Positions 28,761 through 37,604 of a DNA stretch of 61,229 nt are shown here, piece after piece. The translations under genes and the position numbers were made by a program. Each line of letters begins with the position of its first letter. Position 1 is the stretch's first letter. Origin of the DNA: Arenibacter latericius DSM 15913 (GTDB lineage: Bacteria; Bacteroidota; Bacteroidia; Flavobacteriales; Flavobacteriaceae); the NCBI RefSeq assembly GCF_000424985.1, contig NZ_AUKX01000035.1:1-61229 (forward strand), given 5' to 3'. The notes beneath the pieces were generated by a model that saw nothing but the letters and a program-made list of their open reading frames with translations, did no database searches and was not told the origin of the DNA.

Positions 28761-29318
28761 CTATTTGTTATCGGATCCTGGGGGATAAGCTTTTAGAATT
28801 TCGGCAACAAATTCTTTTATTCTCGCTTCTTTCTTTTCAATATCTTTTATGTTGTGAAGGCTACCAACTCCTCTTCCTTGCCATACCAATTCTTTGTTTT
28901 TTGCGTCTATAATATCTATGTATAAAGAACCTTCTGTTCTTGTGCTTACATTACTGTTATTGTAAGGTCCTCCCCAAAAATATGGGTTCCATCCCCAACC
29001 ATAATAACCGCCATTCCAATAGTTGCTATAGACATCTACTTGCTGTCTTTCTTTTGTAAAAATGCTGAGAAGTATGTCTGGGTCATTAGATTTCACGAAT
29101 CCACGAGAGTTCATTTCAAAATCTATAGCTTTTAGAATTCTTTTTTTGTCTAGATCGGAAATTTGTGCCTTGTCTATACCCGTCTTGTAAAAAGCGTAAG
29201 TTTTAAAGTTGTCAAAATTTGCTTCCCTATCGTAATCTGTTAATACTTGTACCGAGGTACATGAACCTAATAGAAGCAAAGCGAAAATAGGAACGATTAA
29301 AAATCTAAGATTCTTCAT
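28761..29318 (-). CDS. DUF4136 lipoprotein
   Basis: A 185-aa predicted lipoprotein with lipobox LLLGSC near residue 19-20. The DUF4136 domain follows (VLTDYDREANFDNFKTYAFYK; LYIDIIDAKNKELVWQGRG). An aromatic, Gly-rich insert (YWNGGYYGWGWNPYFWGG) sits in the middle. I chose the ATG at 29318, right before the signal; the ORF also has an upstream in-frame ATG that would give an unlikely leader. Members are envelope proteins of unknown function, conserved in Bacteroidetes. Confidence 0.87.
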   Translation of the reverse strand: MKNLRFLIVPIFALLLLGSCTSVQVLTDYDREANFDNFKTYAFYKTGIDKAQISDLDKKRILKAIDFEMNSRGFVKSNDPDILLSIFTKERQQVDVYSNYWNGGYYGWGWNPYFWGGPYNNSNVSTRTEGSLYIDIIDAKNKELVWQGRGVGSLHNIKDIEKKEARIKEFVAEILKAYPPGSDNK

Positions 29319-29392
29319 AGCTGTTATTTTTGAATTCGTAGTCATTATAATTCTAATAAATAATCTCAAAAACCGTGCCGAATGAGTAGTTA

Positions 29393-29554
29393 TTAGTTTC
29401 TTCGGTTAGTACGCGGATTATAGCCATAAGGGCAATGTCTACAGCCACTTTCACAACAGTATCCTCTTTTTAAGAGATATTGCTTAGTGAAAACTTTATA
29501 CCCTTCTTCCGAAAGATAAAAATCCCCTTCTTCTATTGGTATTAATTTTTTCAT
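29393..29554 (-). CDS. DUF5522 small Cys-rich protein
   Basis: A 53-aa protein with a conserved cysteine cluster (GYCCESGCRHCPYGYNPR) that may bind metal. It belongs to the DUF5522 group, whose function is unknown. The start at 29554 gives the compact family form; an upstream in-frame start would add 12 residues. It lies 74 bases upstream of the DUF4136 start on the same strand. Confidence 0.8.
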   Translation of the reverse strand: MKKLIPIEEGDFYLSEEGYKVFTKQYLLKRGYCCESGCRHCPYGYNPRTNRRN

Positions 29555-29704
29555 CAGTGTAAATTTATAGGATTTTAATGAATAACCCACCTATTATACA
29601 TTTGATTGGGAATATTTGTGCTATTCTCACGTAGTGTTTTGTGTAGTTAACCCCAAAGAGGCAGTTTTAAATCGATTAGAGTTCATTTTTCAAATAAGGA
29701 CTTA

Positions 29705-29712
29705 TATCTTTG
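29705..29712 (+). promoter_or_regulatory. TAnnTTTG promoter box of the 29738-33121 operon
   Basis: TATCTTTG lies 25 bases before the first gene of the hemL operon, on the same strand. Confidence 0.5.
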
Positions 29713-29737
29713 AATATGTTGTTATTTTTTTAGGTCT

Positions 29738-30076
29738 ATGATCATTGTATTTAAACATCTTTTTTATAAAAACTATGTAGGATTGTCGTTATGGCCATTT
29801 ATTATATTGAAGCATACTGCCCTAAAAAAAGATACAGTGCTCATCAATCATGAGAAGATACACCTTAAGCAGCAACGAGAATTATTAATTATTCCTTTTT
29901 ATCTCATCTACTTACTAGAAGGCTTAATTCGGTTTTTCATTTATTTTAATGCCTATAAGGCTTATAGAAACATTAGTTTTGAGCGAGAGGCATATCAGAA
30001 TGAATCCAACTTACTTTATTTGCAACAACGAAGTCCGTATAGTTTTATTAAATATCTTTGGGGTGAAAAGATATAG
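29738..30076 (+). CDS. Small membrane protein with HExxH and ExxA motifs
   Basis: This 112-aa protein has HEKIH at 38-42, then a hydrophobic stretch (about 49-70), then EREA at 82-85. HExxH followed by ExxA is the zinc-binding signature of gluzincin peptidases such as M48 and M56 (BlaR1/HtpX type), here in an unusually small frame. I do not recognise a named family, and a catalytic role is only inferred. It opens a four-gene operon, two bases before the desulfhydrase gene. Confidence 0.72.
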   Translation: MIIVFKHLFYKNYVGLSLWPFIILKHTALKKDTVLINHEKIHLKQQRELLIIPFYLIYLLEGLIRFFIYFNAYKAYRNISFEREAYQNESNLLYLQQRSPYSFIKYLWGEKI

Positions 30077-30078
30077 AT

Positions 30079-30984
30079 GTGTCAGTAATTCATCAACAAG
30101 TAAAACTTTCCTTATTAAAAGATAAGCAGGTTTCCCTAGTTGTAAAAAGGGAAGATTTGATACATCCTTTTATTTCAGGGAATAAATTCCGAAAATTAAA
30201 ATACAACCTTTTAGAAGCTCAAAAACAGGGGTACCATACCCTTGTTACCTTTGGTGGTGCTTATTCTAACCATATTGCGGCCACTGCTTATGCAGGCAAA
30301 GAGACTGGTTTGCGTACTGTTGGTATAATACGGGGAGAAGAATTAAAAGGTGGGTATAAAAGTAACCCTACCCTTGCCCAGGCTAGAAAAAACGGAATGG
30401 AATTTATCTTTATTTCTAGAGATCAATTTAGGGATAAGACTAGCCCTATATTTTTACAGAGTTTACAAGATAGTATAGGGGAATTCTATCTGGTACCAGA
30501 AGGGGGAACCAACGATTTGGCTATAAAAGGATGTGAGGAGATATTGGGAGAGAGCGATATTAACTATGACTATCTGTGTTGTAGTGTAGGTACAGGAGGT
30601 ACTGTAGCGGGAATAATTAATGCATCTGGTGCTACTCAAAAGGTAATAGGCTTTGCTTCCCTAAAAGGTGATTTTCTAACAAAAGATATTCGTAATTTTG
30701 TCACCAAAGACAATTGGGAAATAAGAACCGATTATCACTTTGGCGGTTATGCCAAAATATCCGGAGAACTAATATCGTTTATAAATTGGTTTAAGCGAGA
30801 GACCGGCATTCCCACAGACCCTATTTACACCGGCAAGTTGTTTTATGGTGTTTTGGATTTGATAAAACAGGGTTACTTTAAACCAGGAACGTCCATCTTG
30901 GTAGTACATACAGGGGGATTGCAAGGGGTTGAAGGAATGAATATAATTTTAAAAAAGCGACAGCAACCATTGATAGAAGTATGA
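30079..30984 (+). CDS. PLP-dependent ACC deaminase/D-cysteine desulfhydrase family enzyme
   Basis: This 301-aa enzyme belongs to fold type II PLP proteins. K36 in SGNKFRKL is the likely PLP lysine, and VGTGGTVAG is the phosphate-binding loop. The family includes 1-aminocyclopropane-1-carboxylate deaminase and D-cysteine desulfhydrase. Bacteroidetes members more often act on D-cysteine, but sequence cannot separate them. It starts at GTG; the ATG two bases earlier is in another frame and soon stops. Its ATGA overlaps the next gene. Confidence 0.85.
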   Translation: MSVIHQQVKLSLLKDKQVSLVVKREDLIHPFISGNKFRKLKYNLLEAQKQGYHTLVTFGGAYSNHIAATAYAGKETGLRTVGIIRGEELKGGYKSNPTLAQARKNGMEFIFISRDQFRDKTSPIFLQSLQDSIGEFYLVPEGGTNDLAIKGCEEILGESDINYDYLCCSVGTGGTVAGIINASGATQKVIGFASLKGDFLTKDIRNFVTKDNWEIRTDYHFGGYAKISGELISFINWFKRETGIPTDPIYTGKLFYGVLDLIKQGYFKPGTSILVVHTGGLQGVEGMNIILKKRQQPLIEV

Positions 30985-31826
30985 TAAAAAGAATAGTAGC
31001 GGTAGTTATTTTTGGATCCTTAATGATCGCTTGTGGATCTAAAAAACGGGTGTCTCACACAAAGAAAACAACAGAGAGAACGGTAAAAAAGCCTGCAGAA
31101 AGAGCAGCTGTAAAGGAATATAAACAAGAAGAAAGTGTGCTTTATCCACTTCCAGAAGATACAGGAGACTTCGTTCAGTTTTCTATTAACTCTGTAGAAG
31201 AGTATATAGCATCCTTTGCTGATATTGCTCGTTTTGAAATGAAAGCTTATGGTATTCCTGCCAGTATAACTTTGGCTCAGGGAATCTTAGAGAGTGGAGC
31301 AGGGAGAGGATCCCTTACCCAGAGGACCAATAATCATTTTGGAATAAAATGTCATACCGGTTGGGAAGGCGATTATGATTTTCATGATGATGATGAAAAG
31401 GGGGAGTGCTTTAGGAAATACAACCATCCTATGTATTCCTTTAGAGATCGAAGTATCTTTTTATCTACGCGTGCTCGATATGCTTTTTTATTTGATTTAG
31501 AGCACGACGATTATGTGGGCTGGGCAAAAGGATTAAAAAAAGCAGGTTATGCTACGGATAGAAAATATCCGGATAAGTTGATTTCAGTTATAAAACGATA
31601 TGGGTTAGATAAGTACGACCAGGAGGTTATAAAAACTGGAAGAATAGTAAAAAAGGAACCCAAGCAATATAACTTTGAAACCTACGTGGTAAAGAAAGGG
31701 GATACTTTGTACTCTATTGCAAGAAGATACTTTGTTACTGTTTCAGAACTGATGGAGTTGAATAATATGAAGAGTAGTGATTTGGCGATAGGCCAAAGAC
31801 TTACTGTTAAAGCTGTAAAAAAATAG
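30981..31826 (+). CDS. Glucosaminidase (GH73) lipoprotein with LysM
   Basis: A 281-aa lipoprotein (lipobox MIAC, C18) with a basic, Thr/Lys-rich linker. A GH73-type N-acetylglucosaminidase domain (about 75-200: [30 protein letters not shown], with E in ILESGAG the likely catalytic residue) is followed by a C-terminal LysM (about 233-278) that binds peptidoglycan. It cuts cell-wall glycan strands. It overlaps the PLP enzyme by 4 bases and is followed 5 bases later by hemL. Confidence 0.92.
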   Translation: MIKRIVAVVIFGSLMIACGSKKRVSHTKKTTERTVKKPAERAAVKEYKQEESVLYPLPEDTGDFVQFSINSVEEYIASFADIARFEMKAYGIPASITLAQGILESGAGRGSLTQRTNNHFGIKCHTGWEGDYDFHDDDEKGECFRKYNHPMYSFRDRSIFLSTRARYAFLFDLEHDDYVGWAKGLKKAGYATDRKYPDKLISVIKRYGLDKYDQEVIKTGRIVKKEPKQYNFETYVVKKGDTLYSIARRYFVTVSELMELNNMKSSDLAIGQRLTVKAVKK

Positions 31827-31831
31827 GTAAA

Positions 31832-33121
31832 ATGATATATAAAAGAAGTAGTGCCTTGTTTGCCGAAGCGCAAAAATTTATTCCAGGAGGGGTAAACTCT
31901 CCAGTTAGAGCGTTTAAAGCTGTGGGAGGGAATCCCATATTTGTTAAAGAGGCTAAGGGTGCTTATTTGTATGATGAAGATGGTAACCGCTTAATAGATT
32001 ATATAGCTTCTTGGGGGCCCTTAATCTTGGGGCATGCCTACGAGCCTGTGATTAATGCGGTGATAGAAAAGGCAAAAAAAGGGACCTCCTTTGGAATGCC
32101 AACAGAAATAGAAACTCAATTAGCAGAACTAGCGGTTTCTATGGTGCCTAATATAGATAAGATCCGTTTTGTAAATAGTGGTACCGAAGCCTGTATGAGT
32201 GCTGTTAGGTTAGCTAGAGGTTATACCGGAAGGGATAAGGTTATAAAATTCGCGGGATGTTACCACGGACACTCAGACTCCTTTCTAATTCAGGCGGGTA
32301 GTGGAGCGGTTACCTTTGGTACTCCAAATAGTCCTGGAGTAACACAAGGTACTGCAAAAGATACTCTTTTGGCTACCTACAATAATTTGGAAAGTGTAAA
32401 ATCTTTAGTAACTGCGAATAAAGGCGAAATTGCCGCTATTATCATAGAACCCATAGCAGGGAATATGGGATGTATTATTCCAGAGGAAAGTTTTATGAAA
32501 GGCTTAAGAGATATTTGTACTCAAGAGGGGATATTATTGATTTTTGATGAGGTAATGACTGGGTTTAGACTTGCCAAAGGTGGTGCCCAGGAAGTATTAG
32601 GAATAGATGCCGATATCGTAACCTTTGGGAAAGTTATAGGTGGAGGTTTGCCTGTAGGCGCCTTTGCGGCTAGGGATGAGATTATGGGGTATTTGGCTCC
32701 AGACGGACCGGTTTATCAAGCAGGTACACTTAGCGGTAACCCTTTAGCTATGAGTGCTGGATTGGCTATGCTAACCGAATTAAATAATAATCCAGATGTG
32801 TTTAGAAGTCTTGCTGATAAAACCGCCTACTTGGGAACTGGATTGGCTAAGGTGCTGACGGATAATAATATTCCCTTCCAAAAAAATAGATTTGGTTCTA
32901 TGATGTCTATTCACTTTACGGATGAACCTGTAGTTGATTTTGAAAGCGCTGTTAAAGGGAATAATGATAATTTTAAAAAGTATTTCCACGGAATGTTGAG
33001 AGAGGGTGTTTATCTTCCTCCTAGTGCCTATGAAAGTTACTTTTTAAATGATGCACTTACTTATGAGGATTTGGATGCTACCATTGCTGCCCTTTCCAAT
33101 ATTGTTGACGATTTAAAATAA
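31832..33121 (+). CDS. hemL: Glutamate-1-semialdehyde 2,1-aminomutase
   Basis: HemL converts glutamate-1-semialdehyde into 5-aminolevulinate for heme synthesis. In this 429-aa protein the PLP lysine is K267 in [15 protein letters not shown]. The start region ([12 protein letters not shown]-like [13 protein letters not shown]) and CYHGHSDS block fit the family. Length is typical. It closes the operon with the desulfhydrase and GH73 genes, an association I would not have predicted. A large hairpin terminator follows. Confidence 0.96.
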   Translation: MIYKRSSALFAEAQKFIPGGVNSPVRAFKAVGGNPIFVKEAKGAYLYDEDGNRLIDYIASWGPLILGHAYEPVINAVIEKAKKGTSFGMPTEIETQLAELAVSMVPNIDKIRFVNSGTEACMSAVRLARGYTGRDKVIKFAGCYHGHSDSFLIQAGSGAVTFGTPNSPGVTQGTAKDTLLATYNNLESVKSLVTANKGEIAAIIIEPIAGNMGCIIPEESFMKGLRDICTQEGILLIFDEVMTGFRLAKGGAQEVLGIDADIVTFGKVIGGGLPVGAFAARDEIMGYLAPDGPVYQAGTLSGNPLAMSAGLAMLTELNNNPDVFRSLADKTAYLGTGLAKVLTDNNIPFQKNRFGSMMSIHFTDEPVVDFESAVKGNNDNFKKYFHGMLREGVYLPPSAYESYFLNDALTYEDLDATIAALSNIVDDLK

Positions 33122-33132
33122 TAAGCAATTAA

Positions 33133-33206
33133 ATTTGGTATTCGCCTTCTAAGTCCCCTCCTTTTTACAGGAAGGAGCTTGGAAGGCAGACTACCAAATA
33201 TTTTTT
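33133..33206 (+). terminator. Large nested hairpin terminator after hemL
   Basis: Stems 33133-33140/33192-33199, 33144-33149/33182-33187, 33151-33153/33178-33180 and 33158-33163/33072-range bases 33172-33177 nest into one ~67-base hairpin. It is followed by a T run (33200-33206). It separates hemL from the convergent Spy-like gene and may work in both directions. Confidence 0.75.
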
Positions 33207-33209
33207 TAG

Positions 33210-33653
33210 TTATTGTTTCGATCTTTGATTTCTTTTATGTCCTTTGCTTCTCCCTTTTCTTTTATGCATTCTGTCTGCTTTTAAACTTTCCCACTTCTCA
33301 AATTGATCCTTAGTAAGTATTTTTTGCAATTGCTGATTTTGCGCAATTTGATGATCTAATCGTTCATTTCTAAGAGCATAGCGTTCTTCCGAAGTCAGCT
33401 TTTTCATCTCTCCGCTTTCTTTTTTTGCTCTCATCTCTTTCATTTTCTCCATACGAAGAGTCGCGTTTTCTACATTTAACTTTTGGATTTGTGCTTGTTG
33501 AGCATCATTTAAACCTAGAGCCAAAGTCATTTTTTTGGTTTGAAGAGTAGCCACCTGCTCGGGGCTCATATCCATCATTCCTTTTCTGTGATCATTTTGT
33601 GCGAAAGCTGTAAAGCCTATCATTAATAAGACTGTAAAAATTAACTTTTTCAT
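33210..33653 (-). CDS. Spy/CpxP-like exported Met-rich protein
   Basis: A 147-aa periplasmic protein with a signal peptide (about 1-18, ending FAQ). Long amphipathic helices follow, rich in Met, Lys and Gln (MSPEQVATLQTKKMTLALGLNDAQQAQIQKL; LTKDQFEKWESLKADRMHKRK). It resembles the Spy/CpxP LTxxQ-type family or DUF4890, which act as periplasmic chaperones or stress sensors. The C-terminus is strongly basic. The name is by similarity of pattern only. Confidence 0.7.
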   Translation of the reverse strand: MKKLIFTVLLMIGFTAFAQNDHRKGMMDMSPEQVATLQTKKMTLALGLNDAQQAQIQKLNVENATLRMEKMKEMRAKKESGEMKKLTSEERYALRNERLDHQIAQNQQLQKILTKDQFEKWESLKADRMHKRKGRSKGHKRNQRSKQ

Positions 33654-33911
33654 TATCTGAAATTTTAAGGTGTTTAATACTAAGACAGTAGAAATGAAGT
33701 TTGGTTTAGTTAGGGTTTCCAGCTTTAGTAAAGTTTAACAGCAATTTATAATGATTGAGGGTGGGTAAATTGCCTCATAATTAATTAGAAGCGCTATGCG
33801 TTGGGGTTGTATCCAATAGCGGAGAGTATCAGCTAAAGAAGTAACCAAAAGTATTCCCAGATTTCCTTTACTATTATTTTTAGATTACAGAATTCTTGGA
33901 AAAGGGTGAAA
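33654..33911. other. Noncoding gap, nothing recognised
   Basis: AT-rich sequence upstream of the Spy-like gene. A short imperfect hairpin near 33792-33820 is the only structure noticed; no gene or promoter box is clear. Confidence 0.35.
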
Positions 33912-33947
33912 ATAAAAAAGCCATCCTATTAAAATAGAACGGCCTTT
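33912..33947 (-). terminator. Probable terminator of the small membrane-protein genes
   Basis: On the minus strand an imperfect hairpin (about 33947 down to 33919) is followed by TTTTTTATTTT. It lies 58 bases beyond the stop of the 51-aa gene. Confidence 0.6.
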
Positions 33948-34004
33948 GTTTGTATTAAATGATTGGTTTTTCTGTATTTATAACAGCCTTCGGGACTTAA
34001 TTCG

Positions 34005-34160
34005 TTATTCCAAGCTTGCAATAGTATTGTCAACTTTCTCGTTGTTTTCTATGGTTAGCACTTCTTTTTCATTATAGCTGTCTTCTTGCAGATGATTGCA
34101 AATTAAGGCTGAAGCAACGAAAGCGATAAGGTAAAAAAGACTTTTAATTCTGTAGTTCAT
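34005..34160 (-). CDS. 51-aa membrane protein, paralogue of its neighbour
   Basis: A 51-aa protein, MNYRIKSLFYLIAFVASALI then an acidic tail. One hydrophobic helix (about 6-20) is followed by a soluble region rich in Asn, Glu and Asp. The first 19 residues align without gaps to the 68-aa gene at 34277-34483 (consensus MxYxxKSLxYxIxFxASAL), so the two are tandem paralogues. The alignment supports it as a real gene despite its size. Function is unknown. Confidence 0.65.
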   Translation of the reverse strand: MNYRIKSLFYLIAFVASALICNHLQEDSYNEKEVLTIENNEKVDNTIASLE

Positions 34161-34276
34161 AACGTAGAGGAATTGGTTATACCCTCTAAATTATGGTAAG
34201 TATTGAAAATCTAGGTGAGAATGTTGTGAATTAGCGTATTTTTGTGGTGTAGATGCGTAAAAGGGTATTTTGCCTA

Positions 34277-34483
34277 TTAAAATTCTGAAAATTGAGGCTC
34301 CTCACTAGCTTTATAGGCCTCGCTAATTCGCTGGTTGGGGGTAATAGTGTCTTTCTCCTTTATTGGTATTTCAACAGATTGTATTGGGGTAGGTTGCTCA
34401 TTATCTATATCCAAATAGTAATAAAATAAAGCCGATGCTATAAAACAGATAAAATATAGAAGACTTTTAACTTTGTAAGACAC
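34277..34483 (-). CDS. 68-aa membrane protein, paralogue of its neighbour
   Basis: A 68-aa protein starting at GTG with one membrane helix (about 6-24) and an acidic, Pro/Thr-containing tail. It shares its N-terminus with the 51-aa protein downstream; both sit on the same strand 116 bases apart. The GTG start is set by that alignment. Function is unknown; small paired membrane proteins are often stress-linked, but nothing here proves it. Confidence 0.65.
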   Translation of the reverse strand: MSYKVKSLLYFICFIASALFYYYLDIDNEQPTPIQSVEIPIKEKDTITPNQRISEAYKASEEPQFSEF

Positions 34484-34624
34484 TATTTTGGATTTAGAAA
34501 TACCACGTCAAATGTAGGAATAATCTTTAATATTTTTGCGATAAGTGTCAGATTTTGTGAAACTTTCATGTTTTTAATTATGTTTTCGGGAGGTAGTTGA
34601 GGTGAATTTTGGGTGGTATGTAAA

Positions 34625-34662
34625 AAAAAGGCTAGGGTGTTTTAAAGTACCCTAGCCTTTTT
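34625..34662 (-). terminator. Intrinsic terminator after the zinc metalloprotease gene
   Basis: A perfect 14-bp stem (34625-34638/34649-34662) with a 10-base loop has T on one side and A on the other, so it works in both directions. It follows the metalloprotease stop by 22 bases on the minus strand. Confidence 0.9.
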
Positions 34663-34683
34663 AATAATGCTGTTCTTTACTTA

Positions 34684-37185
34684 TTATTTGGGATCTAAAA
34701 TATGGTCGATCCTTGTTGCCGCATCTTGCAAGTGATATTTACTCATAGCATCTGAAGTTCGGCCAATTGCATTTTTAATATCCCGTCTTAGTATATTTAA
34801 TTCTGCTCTGGCTATAGATCGTATGTCGGACTGACTTGTATTTATGGCAGTAGATTTCTGGTAACCACCCCTACTAGATTTTTTACCTTCACTTTCTGCA
34901 ACCATTAAATAAGCTAAACGATCTATATGTGCTTTTTGTAGGTTTCTTCTATAGGTGTCTATAGTTTTACCATTTCTAATTTCCGACCAAATTCCCTTTC
35001 TAAGGTCGTTCATCATAGTTATAAGGCTATAGGCTTCTTTCCCATTCATAGCCTCATTTTCAATCAGCCTAGCCATTCTGCCTAAGCTTAGAATGTTATT
35101 TAAGGTTCTTTCCTGCATATTTCTTATGCGCTCTACAGAACCAGAATACTCTATTTTGCTAAAAATGTTTTGGTCAATAAGCCATTCTGGTGTTTTAAAG
35201 AGTTGATCTTGAATAAAAGCCATGCAGTTTTGTTGATGGGTTTTATCTACTGGAGTGTACACAGGGCCTTCCTGATCGAACGTCTTTAGATTCTCATATA
35301 CACCACCTATATTATTGCTTACATGCCCCATGTATCTGTTTAATTGGCCAATAACTTGTCCGTACATAATATTTAGGTCCTCATAATCTTTTCCGTCTTC
35401 AGCGGTCCATTCTACGAGTTTTGGAACAATTAGTTTTAGGTTGTTTATTCCATAAGTGCTTGCTTTAATTGCATCGTCACCTAAGTCTTCAGTTTGCGAA
35501 CTAGGGTCTACTACATCGCCTACTTGTTGGTGACCGAAACGATAGAGAGGGTCTCCGGCATGCTTTAAGATCCAGCTATCTAATATCTCTTTCTCTTCGG
35601 TTTCCGATTTATCTAAGATTGGACGGTAACCCCAACTAATGGCATATTTATCATAAATACCAATATTAGGCATTAGGGCAACGTCTTTATCTCCTGGTTG
35701 TGCTATATAATTAAATCTAGCATAATCCATAATAGAAGGTGCCGTACCGTATTTTTTGGTGAATGTAGCAGATCTTAATGAGTCAACAGGGTAAGCAGAA
35801 CTACTTCCCATGTTGTGGGGTAATCCTAAAGTATGACCAACTTCATGGGAGGATACAAAACGTATTAAACGGCCCATTACTTCATCCTTAAAAGCAACAC
35901 CTCTAGCGTCTGGATTAATAGCAGCAGTCTGTACAAAATACCAGTTTCTTAGCAAAGACATTACATTGTGGTACCAGTTTATATCAGATTCTAATATTTC
36001 ACCAGTCCTAGGGTCGCTTACATGAGGCCCATTAGCATTAGGTATAGGAGAGGCTAAATAACGAACTACAGAATACCTAACATCTTCAGGAGACCAATCT
36101 GGATCTTCTTCAATTGATGGTGGATCCTTTGCTAAGATGGCGTTTTTAAAACCTGCAGCTTCAAAAGCTACTTGCCAATCTTCAATTCCCTGTTTTATAA
36201 AAGGCACCCATTTTTCTGGGGTAGCTCTGTCTATATAATAAACAATCGGTTTCTTCGGTTCTACCAATTCACCTCTTTTGAACTTTTCAATATCCTCGTC
36301 CTTTACCTCTAATCTCCAACGATCTAAAAAGGCAATCCGCTTGCTTTCTTGTACATCAAGACCATAATCTATCTGACTACTTGTAAACCAACCAACACGA
36401 GGGTCAAACTTTCTTCGCTTCATAGGTTCTTCTGGAAGTAGCACCATAGAATTGTTAATTTCTATAGAGATAGATCCCACAGTAGCATTAGATGGCGGAT
36501 TGCTTGCAGCGTAGGTTTTTACGTGTCTTGCCTCTATGTTTAGAGGAAAACTTTTAAGTGACTCTATATAGCTTCTAGAGGTTTCTAAACGGGAAACTTT
36601 ATATTGTTTTCGGTAATATTCTGGCATCCCTAAAGCCTTTACATCCTGCTCAAATAGTTCGTTTACCTCAATAACGGTGGCTAATTTGGTAGAATCTTTT
36701 TTGTTTATCGCTTTTATGTCGAATGCATATAAAACTGGCTCAAAATTAGAGTTCACTACCGCTTCATAAATCGGGAGTGAGTCAGATGCCACTACATCGT
36801 GACTAACCACTCTAAGAAGTACCTTTTCATCCTTCTTTTCCCATCTAAGGACTTTGGTGTTAATCTTTCCTCCGCCAAATCCTATTCCACTTGCGGTCTT
36901 GGAAATTCTGCTAACCATTAGCATTTCTTTTGTGAACAGGCTATCTGGAATTTCATAATAGTATTTGTTATCTACTTTATGCACGTTAAAAAGCCCCTTA
37001 TCTGTGATAGCTTCTTTGGTGATAACCTTTTCATAGGGCTCAATTCCTCCTTTTTTTGATTTCTCTGAACCTTTTGCCTGTTCTGTCTTTTTAGATTTCT
37101 TTTTAAAAATCTGGGCTTCCGTAGTTGTAATAAAGCCCAATAACAAAAATGCGCAGAGCATTTTTGGGAGTTGATTTGTAAACAT
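34684..37185 (-). CDS. Exported zinc metalloprotease (DUF5117/DUF4953 type)
   Basis: An 833-aa protein with a signal peptide (about 1-24, ending TEAQ) and a Lys-rich start of the mature part. A DUF5118/DUF5117-like N-terminal region (about 50-290) precedes a zincin core, HEVGHTLGLPH at H447, H451 and H457 (HExxHxxGxxH), then a Met-turn-like SIMDYARFNY. The C-terminal half matches DUF4953. It is a predicted extracytoplasmic peptidase of metzincin type. Its substrate is unknown. The gene stands alone, after a long untranscribed-looking gap. Confidence 0.9.
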   Translation of the reverse strand: MFTNQLPKMLCAFLLLGFITTTEAQIFKKKSKKTEQAKGSEKSKKGGIEPYEKVITKEAITDKGLFNVHKVDNKYYYEIPDSLFTKEMLMVSRISKTASGIGFGGGKINTKVLRWEKKDEKVLLRVVSHDVVASDSLPIYEAVVNSNFEPVLYAFDIKAINKKDSTKLATVIEVNELFEQDVKALGMPEYYRKQYKVSRLETSRSYIESLKSFPLNIEARHVKTYAASNPPSNATVGSISIEINNSMVLLPEEPMKRRKFDPRVGWFTSSQIDYGLDVQESKRIAFLDRWRLEVKDEDIEKFKRGELVEPKKPIVYYIDRATPEKWVPFIKQGIEDWQVAFEAAGFKNAILAKDPPSIEEDPDWSPEDVRYSVVRYLASPIPNANGPHVSDPRTGEILESDINWYHNVMSLLRNWYFVQTAAINPDARGVAFKDEVMGRLIRFVSSHEVGHTLGLPHNMGSSSAYPVDSLRSATFTKKYGTAPSIMDYARFNYIAQPGDKDVALMPNIGIYDKYAISWGYRPILDKSETEEKEILDSWILKHAGDPLYRFGHQQVGDVVDPSSQTEDLGDDAIKASTYGINNLKLIVPKLVEWTAEDGKDYEDLNIMYGQVIGQLNRYMGHVSNNIGGVYENLKTFDQEGPVYTPVDKTHQQNCMAFIQDQLFKTPEWLIDQNIFSKIEYSGSVERIRNMQERTLNNILSLGRMARLIENEAMNGKEAYSLITMMNDLRKGIWSEIRNGKTIDTYRRNLQKAHIDRLAYLMVAESEGKKSSRGGYQKSTAINTSQSDIRSIARAELNILRRDIKNAIGRTSDAMSKYHLQDAATRIDHILDPK

Positions 37186-37604
37186 GAGTTAGTTGTTTTT
37201 TGTGCTTTTTCAATTTTATCAAAGAACTGAATTAAATTTAAATTTTGGAAGTGCGTTGGTTATATTCAATAATCATTAGTAAAAGTAAATGTTGTGTGGG
37301 AATAATGTAAGGATGGTGTTTACTTTTTAAATATATAGTAGATAAATGTTGATTTTCATTGTGTAAATGATGACAGTGATATTTTTATTTTTCCTATTGA
37401 GATGTGATAATGTATTAATTACTAGAACTCATTATTAAGAGGGTAGCGCTACTTTTCTAGAATTTGGATGGACTGATTTCTATGGCATTTTTAATATTAG
37501 GGTCTGTCTCCTATCCTTTTTATGGTAAGAGAAGTGTTATTAGATTCCTGTATTTGGGACTATTTCTAAATATATCTTAGAATTCTATTTAACTCTGTTC
37601 AAAA
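37186..37604. other. Noncoding gap between metalloprotease and cytochrome operon
   Basis: These 419 bases are AT-rich and without a likely gene. A 10-bp palindrome (37443-37452, GTAGCGCTAC) is the only conspicuous element. It could belong to the metalloprotease promoter on the minus strand. Confidence 0.4.
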
